Assembly: GCA_004794785.1 (NCBI GenBank)
Contig: SJOL01007654.1
Span: 469,253-533,252, forward strand
Origin: Opisthorchis felineus
Lineage: Eukaryota; Platyhelminthes; Trematoda; Opisthorchiida; Opisthorchiidae
Direction of reading: 5' to 3'
DNA: 64,000 nt
Both the position numbers and the translations under genes were made by a program. Under the pieces are notes generated by a model. That model made no database searches and was not told the DNA's origin. It was given only the letters and a program-made list of their open reading frames with translations. This document shows positions 20,681-30,920 of this stretch, one piece after another (the first letter of the stretch is position 1; each line of letters opens with the position of its first letter).

Positions 20681-23600
20681 TTATGAGAACTTTAGTTTAT
20701 CGATAGTTTGACAACTGGTTCGAATCACGAAAAGCGTCTTTACACATCCTGGTAGCCATTGTGGAACAGCCTGGATGGTTCTTGTATTGAACAGCCCAAA
20801 CGGTTATTGATTGAAATAGGTATTTTGTCAGGAAAGAGGTCGCTGAGTTCCAAGAACTGAATGATGCTTCTGAGTGCCTACATACCAGGTCTGAGAGTGG
20901 CCATCAACGACCTCGGTCTCTTTTTCTAACAAGCGTCCTGTCTCATGCCTCCTCAGCGGACTTTTTTCGTACAACTACTGATATGTAAACCAGGAGTCCA
21001 GTAGGTCACTCAACGCTGTGAAAAATGAACGAGGCGAGGAAAACTAGTTCTTGGACGATCTACCAAAAGCTTCACTGTATGGCTAAATATCTATGAACTT
21101 GAGAGTACCTGAACACGAGCAGAGCTAAACTGTAGTGTACAATGGCGTGGCAATTTGTGATTTATGCCGTCAGAACCTTAGTTGTTCCATTTATTTTCCC
21201 GGCCAACCTACAGGTCGTATAGTAAAGACATAAGTTTTCCATTTCCTCACCTGCCAGTATTCGATGGGTTCGTTAATGCACATTTTGCATCTCCTATTAT
21301 TTGGATTTTCCCCATCAACAAACACTACTATTGTCCTACCATACCGTAGTATTTGATGACAGTGGACGGTATTAAATCTCCAGACTACCTAGCCGAATTG
21401 TTTTGTGTAGTACCTAATAGCTTCAACGTGTGATGCCGAGCGATTTTGGTCTAAACCATGTTGAATTTAATTTTCCACCTACATGTAACTGAGGAAAAAT
21501 GGTTGTGCATCAATAGCCACGTTGTAAGTTTTAGTTTACAAGATGCCGTTGTAATCATTTTACCTTCTTCCAATCATCCAACTATTCGAAAAGGAATAGT
21601 TGCGAAGTTCGGCATGGACGTTACTAAACGTTCCTCCTACATAGAATACTGGCATTGAAGGCCGAATACGATCAGTCAGTTCACCGCGAACAATAGTGTT
21701 GTTTGTAACTCAGAAATATGTAGCAAACAGAAAATATTCCTCACATGGATGCCAGCTACTCTGTAAAAGCGCACAACCGGTCACGTCTTGCTTTGGGTCT
21801 TTCAAACTTGGTCCGGCTACCGAGTTGCCCTTCAGTCAACCTTATGGTTTACTCGTACCCATATTGTTCGTGATCCACCAACTACATTTATTTATGAATA
21901 CAGTGGTATTTTGCATCACTTAACTATACTGTGATATCTCAAAACCGTAATGAAACCATCTTGAAAACATTTTTTTGTAATTGTGTTTAAAATTTATCTT
22001 GTTCATTGCTCCTATGATTGGAAGACGGATTTCGGCCGTTCATGTTGCCCGTGAGCCTTGATTATCCAGCCGCGTATATGATTCCGTCATTCGTTGGGCG
22101 GACGGACCTTCTTCGGACATTTTTGATGGGACATGGTTCTATGTTTTGAGCTAAAAAAATACCGTTCTTTACACAGAAATTCGGATACATTTAAGAAGAA
22201 TGGTCATGATCATTGTCAAAAATTTTCACGTTTGAAGAAAAAGGAGGTTAATTTTGGTCCTGATTTGTAGACAGCCTACCTGAATTCCCTCCGGACTTGC
22301 CAGTCAGTTTCCTAGTATGAAGAACGTCACACCAAACGGAAACATAGGACAAACTAAACACCCGAATTTCCACACTTCTTCCTATGCTTCATTCAAAAAA
22401 TTTAGCCGTCCATCAGAGGCATCCGAATTAAACAAACATTATCTTAGGAAATCACATGGCTTTACTAAAACCTTGTGTGCTTCTCCATTCGAATATAATC
22501 ACTCTTCATCCAAGGACTTTGTCGTACCTTTCCTAGTGTGTAGATCGGTGTGAGCGTCATACTGGTTAGTTTGCGTGGAGATCTCGTCAGTCCTGCTACC
22601 CTTGTCAGCTGACTGGGACGCCATTTAAAGTTGTTCGCTTTGGATGACCTATGACTTGTATGGTTTCATAACAATCTTGTGTTTGCTGCCGAATCTTTGG
22701 ATTACAAGCTTTACTCTTCACTGATGGATAAAAGTTGCAGTTGTTCTGGAGAAGGCATCAATGACTTGCTGCCTGTCTCTCGAAATTTATGATCCGCCAA
22801 AGCATCCATGGATATAATTTACTTGTCACTTTAGGCACTGAACCAAGGAAACGATTTAAAACAGAACGTCAGAATGTAAGTGACATGTCCAAAAGGCATA
22901 TTGAAGTCCATGGAATGCAGTTCTATTAGGGAGGTGAGTGTCGTAGGAATGGAAGTATAGTCGAAGTAATAGACATATCTGTGAACAACAAGACCGAAAG
23001 TCTGAACAAGAAAAACGTGCTCGAAAACATCGTTTCCTTTCGCCGGCAATGAAATAATCAGTGTGACCTACACAACACGCGAATTACCTTCGGTAAGGAT
23101 GCTGTCAAACACGAGAATCACTTAAATTATGTTGAAACGACTTCGGTGTTTGCTAGATGGACCTAAGATAAAATCTTTCGGATCAAACGTGTGTTCGTAA
23201 CCGCCGGAATACTGCTCCATTTCTGAAGTGCTCAGCTGCACACGCCGATGTGTGAACTTTTCGTTATTTTGAATCCGAAAACCAGTTTGTTAAAAGTGAT
23301 AACCTACTCAGACCGCCAGATCACTTGAACCAAAATCTGATATTTCTAATGTGACTGAACAGCACCGTTGTTGAGTTATTATCCAGCAACAGTGTGATTT
23401 AACAGGCGTACATGCAGTGATATAACAGCACCTTTCTTCATCCAATCATTCTGCAACTGGTTTGAAAAATCTAGCTGTTGTACTCTCGTTCACTGTATTC
23501 TACCATGATGAGAATCGAAGACAAAAAACGCAGTACAATTACATCGGTCGAAATATCAACTTAATAACTCACCACAGGCGGACATATTAGGCTAGAGTAT

Positions 23601-25045
23601 ACATGGAATGAAGGTAGACTAAATAACTATTGCAAATCGCCATGCCCATTTTCCAGTGACCTCATCTTTCAGATACGGCAGCAAGTTGGTCGATGGTCTA
23701 CCCACTTTTGTCTTGCAATTTAGGTCCACTGCATTCTCATTATATTGTACAAGTTGCATGTTCACGAAGTTGCGTTTGACTGAGTAACATTTTCCCACTG
23801 GTGTACCAGTCTGATTTTTTGTGTATGTGTATTCCCTCATTCATTAGATTTATTTTTCATCAGTACGTTTGACGACTGATACACCTGGATTATAAATACC
23901 GGTCTCTCTTATGACTCAGACAAGAAAAGTCACATCAACCAAGAATAATCCTGTCATATCAGACTAGAAAAGTCCTATTTCAGATATAATTTGAGCATTG
24001 CAACACTTGAAAGCGATCCGGGATTCTAAAAAGTGATTTTTTGGAGACCGGGTGAAGAGCCACTCTGTTTGTTCTTGTTATCCATCCGTAGTGGTAAATT
24101 CGCAACTATGTGAAATAGCCACAACAGAAGCTTGGGGGAACCACTGTTTATTAGCACCACGGCCTATTCCGAGAGAACAAAGAGTACCCACGAAGAAAGG
24201 CGGGAGTCCAGTCAACAATGGTTTGGGATTTAACAGTCAAGATTTGTCATGATACAGTCTGGCACCTCAGCTCAACAGATAGGGAATGCAGGGAGCAAAA
24301 GAGAGATTATGCATACACTGTAATCAATGGCCCGGTAAGGAGCAGCTGCGGGAATAAATCAGACGACGAAGCAAAATGCGGCATCCAACGAACGGGGAAC
24401 ACTTACAACGGAAATGTCAGTGGGGGTTACTAGATGCATGGAAACTCCGGTTTTACAACCAGACACAAACAAGCGATCTTCCAGTTAGTCTTCCCGACAC
24501 AGTTCCGACAATGTCGCGCACTCGTCACGATTAATTTTGACTGATTTCGAAATCAAGGCAAACGGTTATCTAGAAAAGTAACAAGTCTGGACAACATGAG
24601 ACTTAATTGAGTCATCCACCTTTTAAGGATATAGGGTGAAAAGCTTTTGAATATCGTAAAATACGCAATTGCTTGTTGCTGACGTGAAGTTAGAACACCA
24701 GCTTCGGTTAAAAACTATTGCCAAACGTGTTTATATCACGTGACTTCCCTACGACGATGCAAATGAAGATCCATGCACTCTAAAGGTACTGTTTAACATC
24801 GACCCGCTCACAGAGCCGATCATCTAGTGTTGGGTAATCCATCTGTCACGTAGGGACCTCGGTTGTTATTGTAGCTGTTGAACCAGTGCTGAGTGGTGGT
24901 GGTTAACCTCCTCAGTAATTGTTTTATGACTTCTCTCTATCTTAATTTTGCTTGGCCTGTATTTTCGTCGTTTTATCTTCCTCTTCGAGCCCACAGGACG
25001 ATCTGAATCCTGAGTGATTTAACTGATTTTCATGGTGTTTGGCTT
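20681..25045. other. Unassigned non-coding stretch
   Basis: I see no supported gene. At 21524-21655 an open stretch after tttagtttacaag encodes LPSSNHPTIRKGIVAKFGMD and looks protein-like, but it lacks a donor and ends in a stop. A short palindrome (aactattc, six bases, gaatagtt) sits inside it at 21580-21601. Frames at 24052-24433 are short and overlapping. Confidence 0.35.
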
Positions 25046-25342
25046 TCAGGGAAGATATTGATCTCCACTTAGTCGTTTATGGAATAACTTTCCACCATAC
25101 TTCTTCCTTGGAGATGTCACAACCAGAAACGCAGTCAGCATCCTCAGGGCCTTCCTTAACTTATAAATCACGGTTTTGCCTCTCTGACAGGTAGCTTCAG
25201 ATCCAGCAGCATCTGTGTTTTCTGGCTCTTCGTACTGTATCACCCGTAAGTTGCTCATATTTTTGTTAACATCTGGTCCACTGTATCCTGGCTGAATTAG
25301 TTCTCCTACCGCCCAAGCATTCTTTTCCTTCCAACAGTACAA
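25046..25342 (-). CDS. Unassigned reading frame, possible exon
   Basis: A 98-codon minus-strand frame with a protein-like composition. It includes AWAVGELIQPGYSGPDVNKN, VIQYEEPENTDAAGSEATCQ and a basic C-terminal half with KTVIYKLRKALRMLTAFLVV. The translation ends in a TGA. The first few codons could be trimmed by an acceptor after tgttggaag (minus strand). I recognise no domain. It lies just upstream of a repeat cluster, so a decayed retroelement is an alternative. Confidence 0.25.
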   Translation of the reverse strand: MYCWKEKNAWAVGELIQPGYSGPDVNKNMSNLRVIQYEEPENTDAAGSEATCQRGKTVIYKLRKALRMLTAFLVVTSPRKKYGGKLFHKRLSGDQYLP

Positions 25343-25390
25343 TCACGTTTAGTCCATAAAAATAGTATCATCTCTCCCTACAAGCCCCCA

Positions 25391-25545
25391 ACAGCTATGC
25401 ATGAGTGGTAGTGTGAAGAGATTTGGGAATTTTTCAATTTAGATTTCACCCTGAAAACGGAGTCGACCTGTACTGAAAATTCGACAAGCACAATGATTCT
25501 TGGCTTTTCAGCATAGATTAGCTTCACCCACAGGACAAAATTTCA
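25391..25545. mobile_element. Inverted-repeat element family B, copy 2 (internally deleted)
   Basis: The left edge (gtggtagtgtgaagagatttgg, read as its reverse complement) matches the right flank of the copy ending near 27850. The right edge (ggcttttcagcatagattag followed by cttcaccca) matches its right terminal repeat. The interior is almost entirely missing. Confidence 0.55.
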
Positions 25546-26323
25546 AATGAAAAACTGTGTACCAATCGATAGCTGCGACCATACCCAAATCTACGGGGAA
25601 TATGAACAGAATTGCCCCTCAGAACCATAATATCCAAATGAGGACAGTGTAATCTCCGTGCCTATTAGGATTTGCCATGCGGACGGAATGTAATGGAAAA
25701 CGCCTCCACTCCACCACACCGCTACTATAGCAACCGTTCCTCAAAAAGCTACGCTTGACTTATCTACAGCCAAGAGATATCTGTCACTCACGCTGTAGTA
25801 TGAAGAAGCTGTCTTAATTACGGTCTAGAATTACATTTGTGAGTTAATCTGTACAATCAGCTTAGGATAAATTAGAGTTTTACTGATTATTTCAGTCTTC
25901 CCCGTACTCAGATAGCTTCGCTAAATTTTCGTCGCTTGACTTTGACCCCCTTTTCCCTTGTGTGGGATATAATCTAACTGTGTCATTTTCAGAAACTTAA
26001 CTACTGCAAAGAAAGTTTGAAATACGAATATCATCACGTAACGAATATACCAACTTTCTGAAGACGATGATGGTTCCTTCAAAAACAGTTTGAAGTATTC
26101 CAGGTTGTGAATTTTTTTTGGATTTCGCCTCATTATCGCTGCGCAGCACTGGACAAGGCTCGGTGACGCACATTGCCATCAAAATAGAGGACTCATTCAG
26201 CAATTGCGCACATTGTCAAGAAACACTGGAGTGTTTATTCGGGTTCACGGTTTACTAGTTGTTTGTCGTTCAGTTCAAAGATTTATATGAAGGTTGAATA
26301 ATGAAGTGACTGTTCATTGGTTG
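25546..26323. other. Unassigned stretch before the family A element
   Basis: No coding or repeat signal is recognised. Two overlapping minus-strand frames (25921-26203) are short and lysine/serine-rich without domains. The 35 bases before 26324 show weak inverted similarity to the region after 26800, so the family A element may be slightly longer than marked. Confidence 0.35.
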
Positions 26324-26800
26324 TTGATCAGGTGGCTGTTGATCCGTTCGCCGAGCTTGGCAATTGGCTTGCAAACGTTTCGTCACCATACCTGGGGACA
26401 TCATCAGTGCGCAGTTGGGTGGGTAATTCTACCTTGCCTGCCTGCTTTCATATAGCATTTGAAGACTATCTCTTATCTTCTAACGTGATTGACTGCTTGG
26501 GGGTAACGATTTTCGTGAACCTATTGGCCCGTTTGCTATCTTTGTTGCGTTGTGGTCTGCTTCCTTTGTGTTGATTGGTTATCCAAACAACTTCTATTTT
26601 TAGTAGTCTGTTCTCTGGCCTTGATTCGCACTGCGTTGTGGTCTGACCTTCTGGAGTTTGATTGGTTGGTTGTACCGTCCTATTTTTTCCATTGTAACGG
26701 TCAGTGTCCCTGGGCACTGGTGATGTCTCGTCGTATGGTGACGAGACGTTTGCTAGCCAATTGCCAAGCTCGGCGAACAGATCAACAGCCACCTGATCAA
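26324..26800. mobile_element. Inverted-repeat (MITE-like) element family A, best copy, 477 bp
   Basis: Two 68-base terminal inverted repeats (26324-26391 and 26733-26800) match at 65 of 68 positions by direct comparison. They begin ttgatcaggtggctgttgat. There is no transposase frame between them. The interior carries two related blocks containing gcgttgtggtctg (about 26540 and 26633). The 120-codon frame on the minus strand (26466-26828) and the plus-strand frame at 26317 simply read through the terminal repeats and should not be called genes. Long near-identical TIRs with no coding interior suggest a non-autonomous DNA transposon or foldback element. I cannot identify a target-site duplication with confidence. 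Confidence 0.85.
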
Positions 26801-27089
26801 AAACCAATAAACTCACCCGAGCTACCAATATTTCAACACATTACCGAACTGACTATTCAATAACTAGCCCTGAACGGCCAACACATCATATGAACAGCAA
26901 GTAACGACGATGAATACTCAGTTAGGGTGGAGAATAGTGTTCAAAGTAGCTTTACCAGACTAGAGCAGGAAAAGATACATTGGTTTTCGCTATGCAAAGA
27001 GCAGCATTTCTTATAATTGAAGTGATAATCACAGGTGCTTCTTTTCTGTAAAACTTACCATCCGTTTAGACGTAACACACTACTCACGA

Positions 27090-27275
27090 GCTTACTGAAA
27101 ACTCTTCGAAAGCCCAGGACCGGTTTCGCTCTTCCCGTATTGCGATATTGGCTTATTGTACCAACTGGAAAACGAGGCGGCCTGATGCAGCAAATTGAGT
27201 TGAAGGAGGACATTATAAACGAGAGATTCAGTAGGGTCTCCCGTGCAAACCAAATCGGCATGCAACTCAGCGTGG
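27090..27275. mobile_element. Inverted-repeat element family C, copy 1 (truncated)
   Basis: The segment ttactgaaaactcttcgaaa, followed by gcccaggaccggtttcgctc, matches the left end of the family C copy at 54482. The segment from gaggacattataaacgagag to caaaccaaatcggcatgcaa (about 27206-27266) matches its interior. The right terminal repeat is missing. Confidence 0.65.
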
Positions 27276-27410
27276 TTTGCTAATTACTGTCTGTGCGCTT
27301 GATGCAACTGCTTGCAGACGTTTCTGTCTTTGGCTATTCAAATCATTTATCAAACGCAGTTGCTTCTATCAATACCCCAAGTGTTTACTACAGCTAAGAG
27401 TGTGAAGATT

Positions 27411-27820
27411 TCATCCTGTAAGTGAAGCCAATCTATGCTGAAAACCCGAGAAGCACTGTACAGCTGTTTCACCCTTATTGGGAATCATCAGCAGTGCGCA
27501 TCTCGCGAGACTCCGGAGAGTCTCGAACGCGCGACCTCCTGCTTAGTAGTTTGAACACGTAAGCGTTCGGCCACGAGCGGCCGATCAGCAGTGTGATTAA
27601 CTTGCACTTAGACATGATATAGCGCCGCTCATCCTTCAATCACGGGATCCACATCACGTGGTCACACGTGTTGACTGGCTCCTCGAGCAACGACTTCTCA
27701 GATGGAAGTTTCACTCATCGGGTGAAGTTTATTCTTCTACTGATGATTCCCAATAAGGACGAAACAGCTGTAAAGTGCTTCTCGCCTTTTCAGGATAGAT
27801 TGGCTTCACATACAGGATGA
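27411..27820. mobile_element. Inverted-repeat element family B, best copy, with tRNA-like interior
   Basis: Terminal inverted repeats of about 81 bases (27411-27491 and 27740-27820) differ at roughly seven positions. Both contain gtgaagccaatctat and, toward the interior, ttattgggaatcatcag. Between them, read on the minus strand, is gtggccgaacgcttacg (A-box-like), then ggaggtcgcgcgttcgagac (B-box-like), the arrangement of a tRNA gene head. No protein is encoded. Adjacent sequence on both sides (gtgtgaagattt on the left, and its counterpart near 27830-27860) extends the inverted symmetry, so the full element may be about 480 bases. Confidence 0.8.
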
Positions 27821-28132
27821 AACCTCTACAAAATTCCCAAATCTCCTCACACTACCAACAGCTCAGAATCTTCTCGGATCTTAGTGAATGAACAGATCTA
27901 GCAACGGAGTTCACTATGATATTTTCTAATCGGTTTCCACACTAAGAGTATTTCCTGACCCAGAGAAATCTCATCAAGGTATCCAGAAGGCGATTTTTTT
28001 AAAACTCCCTCACTTAATATTAGATTTTACTACCCATCTTTGATATTGAGTGTATTTTCTGTCCCGCTTCGTGAACCTTTTGTTTATCACCAGGTATTAT
28101 AGGAGCTGTATTATTATTATTATTATTCTGTG

Positions 28133-28225
28133 AAGCGAAACAAACATGAGTGAAATGGCCCAGAAGTACTGCGTGGTTTGTTTTATTCTTACTTGGAATC
28201 ATCAGTTGTGCATGTCTCAGTAAGT
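28133..28225. mobile_element. Inverted-repeat element family B, fragment
   Basis: The segment cttggaatcatcagttgtgc, with the preceding gaagtactgcg, matches the left terminal repeat of the copy at 27411. It abuts a family A fragment, so one has been broken by or joined to the other. A (TTA)n tract at 28109-28127 precedes it. Confidence 0.5.
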
Positions 28226-28260
28226 TCGAGGAGGGTGAAGAAGAGTTTTCCTTTCTGTGT

Positions 28261-28457
28261 TGGAATATTGGTAGCTCGGGTGCAATGGCCAATCAGGTTA
28301 CAGCGCAAAAGCTGCTCTTTGTAGACTGTATAAACGCAACCACGAAGAGAGGGACTACCCACCCAGCAGCGCACTGAAGATGTCTCCTTGAATAGTGGTG
28401 AAACGTTTGCAAATCAATTGGCATGCTCGGCGAACAGATCAACAGCCACCTGATCAA
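28261..28457. mobile_element. Inverted-repeat element family A, copy 2 (short)
   Basis: The right end (28395-28457), containing gaaacgtttgcaaa and ctcggcgaacagatcaacag, matches the right terminal repeat of the 26324-26800 element and ends at the same tgatcaa. The left part carries ggaatattggtagctcggg, which is the inverse of the flank at 26815-26835. The interior is shortened. Confidence 0.7.
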
Positions 28458-28733
28458 TTATCGAAGACTTCCTTTCTGAAGGATGACTTCTGTTTTGCAG
28501 TGGAAAAGTGGAAACATTTCCCAATTTGCAATTCATGTTTGTGTTTTGCAAATGCTTGAGTAGTGGGATGAAGTCAAATGCGTATTGCTAGGTTTTATTC
28601 ATGTAGGTCGAAATGGCTGTACGATACTTCCTGGCTTTTAACTATCAATAAAGTTCGAAGAGTTGGGTACACCAATCACATCGCTCAAGCGTGAACACGT
28701 TCGCCCGTTCAGGCGTGAAAATTCAGATACGTC

Positions 28734-28924
28734 CACCGTGCGTCGGTGGAGTAGTGGTAACACGCTCGCCTCGCACGTCAGATGTCCGGGGCTCAAATCC
28801 CGGCACGGCCTTTGGATATGCTCTGCTAATGAGCTCTAATAAGAGCGAAACTCGAGTCCAGTGCTTCCCTTTGGTGTGGACTCACCGGAATAATTACGCC
28901 GGAGCAGGAGGACGACCGTTCAAA
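28734..28924 (+). mobile_element. tRNA-derived SINE family 1, best copy
   Basis: The head at 28738-28810 resembles a tRNA gene: cggtggagtagtggtaacac (A box), an anticodon-loop-like cctcgca with CGC in the anticodon position (alanine-like), and ggggctcaaatcc (B box), followed by cggcacgg. The body (ctaatgagctctaataagag, gagtccagtgcttccc, ggagcaggaggacg) recurs at 18284-18471 and 20573-20680. A functional tRNA is unlikely because the body continues past the head and the stems are imperfect. Confidence 0.75.
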
Positions 28925-29516
28925 CGAGAGTGGTGTGAATATGAACAGCATATCTATCCCGCAACACCCCCACAACTGAAAGTTCGAAGAATTTAAACTT
29001 CGGCAACTTATACTTGCCCACAACGTATATCTTACCCAGGTAACAAACACTGCTGATTGATATGCGGTCCGAAATCGCCCACTTTAATAATGCCTGGATG
29101 GCAACAAGAGAACAGGAATTTGTTTTTCGCCCGACAACTAGAAGAGACAATCTTTGATGTCGTGTAAATTCTCAAGAGTAACTTTTACGTCTTTATACCT
29201 AAAACAACATGCGTACTGATATTGCTGATGGAAACTCGTCTTTAGTTTACTGTTGGTTTTGCTCTGTTCGTGTCTCAGCAGAAACCAGGGGTTTGTTCGC
29301 ACCCCGGGTTAGTGTTGTCTAAATTGCACATTAGGAATACGTTCATTTGTAGCATGCAAAATGATTATGCATCCGCTAGATTTCTAAATGCGGTTTTGTC
29401 ATCGGTGAGTTCGAACTAGATCCTTATGGATTCAAGTAAATCCGGATGCGGTGTGAATTCATTGCGTGGCTATGCATATTAAAGCTCTTTTGTGCATATC
29501 CACCACTGTAACTAAT

Positions 29517-29690
29517 AGCAATCGTTCAGCTGCAACACCCTTTCATTGCCTAGCTAGGCGCTACCCAAAGGAAGCAGGAGGGCTGAGATACTTCCATGTT
29601 TCCCAAGCATTCGAGATGCCAAGTTTGGGTTTGAATTACGAACCTTCCAGTTCGTGCAGCAATCATTGAGCTAACTTGACCTCATCCACC
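29517..29690 (-). mobile_element. tRNA-derived SINE family 2, copy 1 (reverse)
   Basis: The segments caatcgttcagctgcaacac, acccaaaggaagcagga and gggtttgaattacgaacctt match, in order, the better preserved minus-strand copy at 46920-47103. On the minus strand the tRNA-like head lies at the right-hand end. Protein-like translation of this segment should be disregarded. Confidence 0.7.
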
Positions 29691-30527
29691 AGAGTATTTA
29701 TGTCCCATTGTGATTCAACTGAGAAGAATACCTGTAATATCCTGAGTATTTGGATTTTTTGAATTTTCTGCTTCCATGTGATAACTACAGACATAACGGT
29801 TTGGCTTATTCTACGGTTTAACGGTATCTTCGGCACTGTACACTGGTCTTGAACTAATGAATCAACTCATTCCGATACGAAAAACAGAATGGAGACCAGG
29901 ATTTTTCCGGAAGGGGAGTTTTTGGTGATGCATTTTCCGGGTGATTGACCAACTGTTTATGTCGTTAATAAAGAGCCAACAATCTAACAGTGTGTTTGTT
30001 TAGGCTTCAAAAGTCTATTCACCCAAAACAAATTACACGGTTCATGTGTCTTTTCGGTGCAGAGGCTGTCATCTCCAACACATCCGTACCACCATTAAGA
30101 GTACCACGCTGATCGTCCTTCATACAACCAGTTCCTTGGAAAGGGGCGGATTTAACAGTTCTCCCTGTGAAGGCATCATTCATCCTCTGTAAGAATAACC
30201 TGTGCCTAAGAAGCATTTTGTTGCTGTTCCATCTTTTTTGAGATGCGATTAATCCATGCTAACAAAGTCCGCCGGTAACTGAGCGCAGAACTCTATGTCT
30301 ACAGGATAACGCCGAAACATGCATAAGAAATCACCCTGCGAGTAGTTGGCAGTTAAATCTGTGACCCTAATCTCAATTCGATTGCCAGTTAAAGCGAAAT
30401 GTGGTGGGTTCTTGTCATTCACAAAGCGTCCATAAATAGTCGGTTTGTGGTTGAAGGCGCCTCATCGCCCGTTCAGTACGTGCAATGACAAATTTTATGA
30501 GAGGATGCATCAAAACAAGTAGTGTAG
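29691..30527. other. Unassigned non-coding stretch
   Basis: No recognisable gene, repeat or structured element. The minus-strand frame 30019-30216 is short and without a domain. Confidence 0.35.
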
Positions 30528-30872
30528 TCACTGTGCAAATGAGCTCACTCGCAGAAAACGAATCTCAGTAAGGTTATTTTTAATACTGAACTGTGCCCAT
30601 CCGTGCCCATAAAAATCACCCGTGTGATGAGTCAGATAATGCCTTATTAAATACTGTTGACGATTGTATATTAACAAATGATCTGTCAAGTGACCAGATG
30701 AGGCGATATGATAGCATGATGACCGAGTGGCCGCAGTTAATCTGATTGTACCTTCGGCTATCGCTGAGGCTTCTCGGTTGAGCCTCTTCTTAAGTTTCGT
30801 CGTCCCCAAGGATGACGGTGGTCCACAATCTAGACCAAAGTCCACAAACCTCTCTCGCTTCCAAGGAACCTT
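30528..30872 (-). CDS. Unassigned terminal-exon candidate
   Basis: On the minus strand a strong acceptor (aatccttttattacag) ends at 30873, followed by about 114 open codons to a stop at 30528. The peptide starts KVPWKRERFVDFGLD and continues LGTTKLKKRLNREASAIAEG, then TIRLTAATRSS, and ends with a His/Tyr-rich part including YGHGWAQFSIKNNLTEIR. The frame extends upstream through the acceptor into a hydrophobic stretch that could mimic a signal peptide. I do not know the family. A retroelement-derived frame is a fair alternative. Confidence 0.3.
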   Translation of the reverse strand, partial: KVPWKRERFVDFGLDCGPPSSLGTTKLKKRLNREASAIAEGTIRLTAATRSSCYHIASSGHLTDHLLIYNRQQYLIRHYLTHHTGDFYGHGWAQFSIKNNLTEIRFLRVSSFAQ

Positions 30873-30920
30873 CTGTAATAAAAGGATTATTGTTACGACC
30901 AGTACGCCGGCCTTTTTCAT

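Noticed and set aside
26466..26828. 120-codon minus-strand frame
   Set aside because: It reads across the family A element and both its terminal repeats; the sequence is explained by the repeat.
28738..28810. Functional tRNA gene
   Set aside because: A and B boxes are present but the stems are imperfect and the segment continues into a body shared with other SINE copies.
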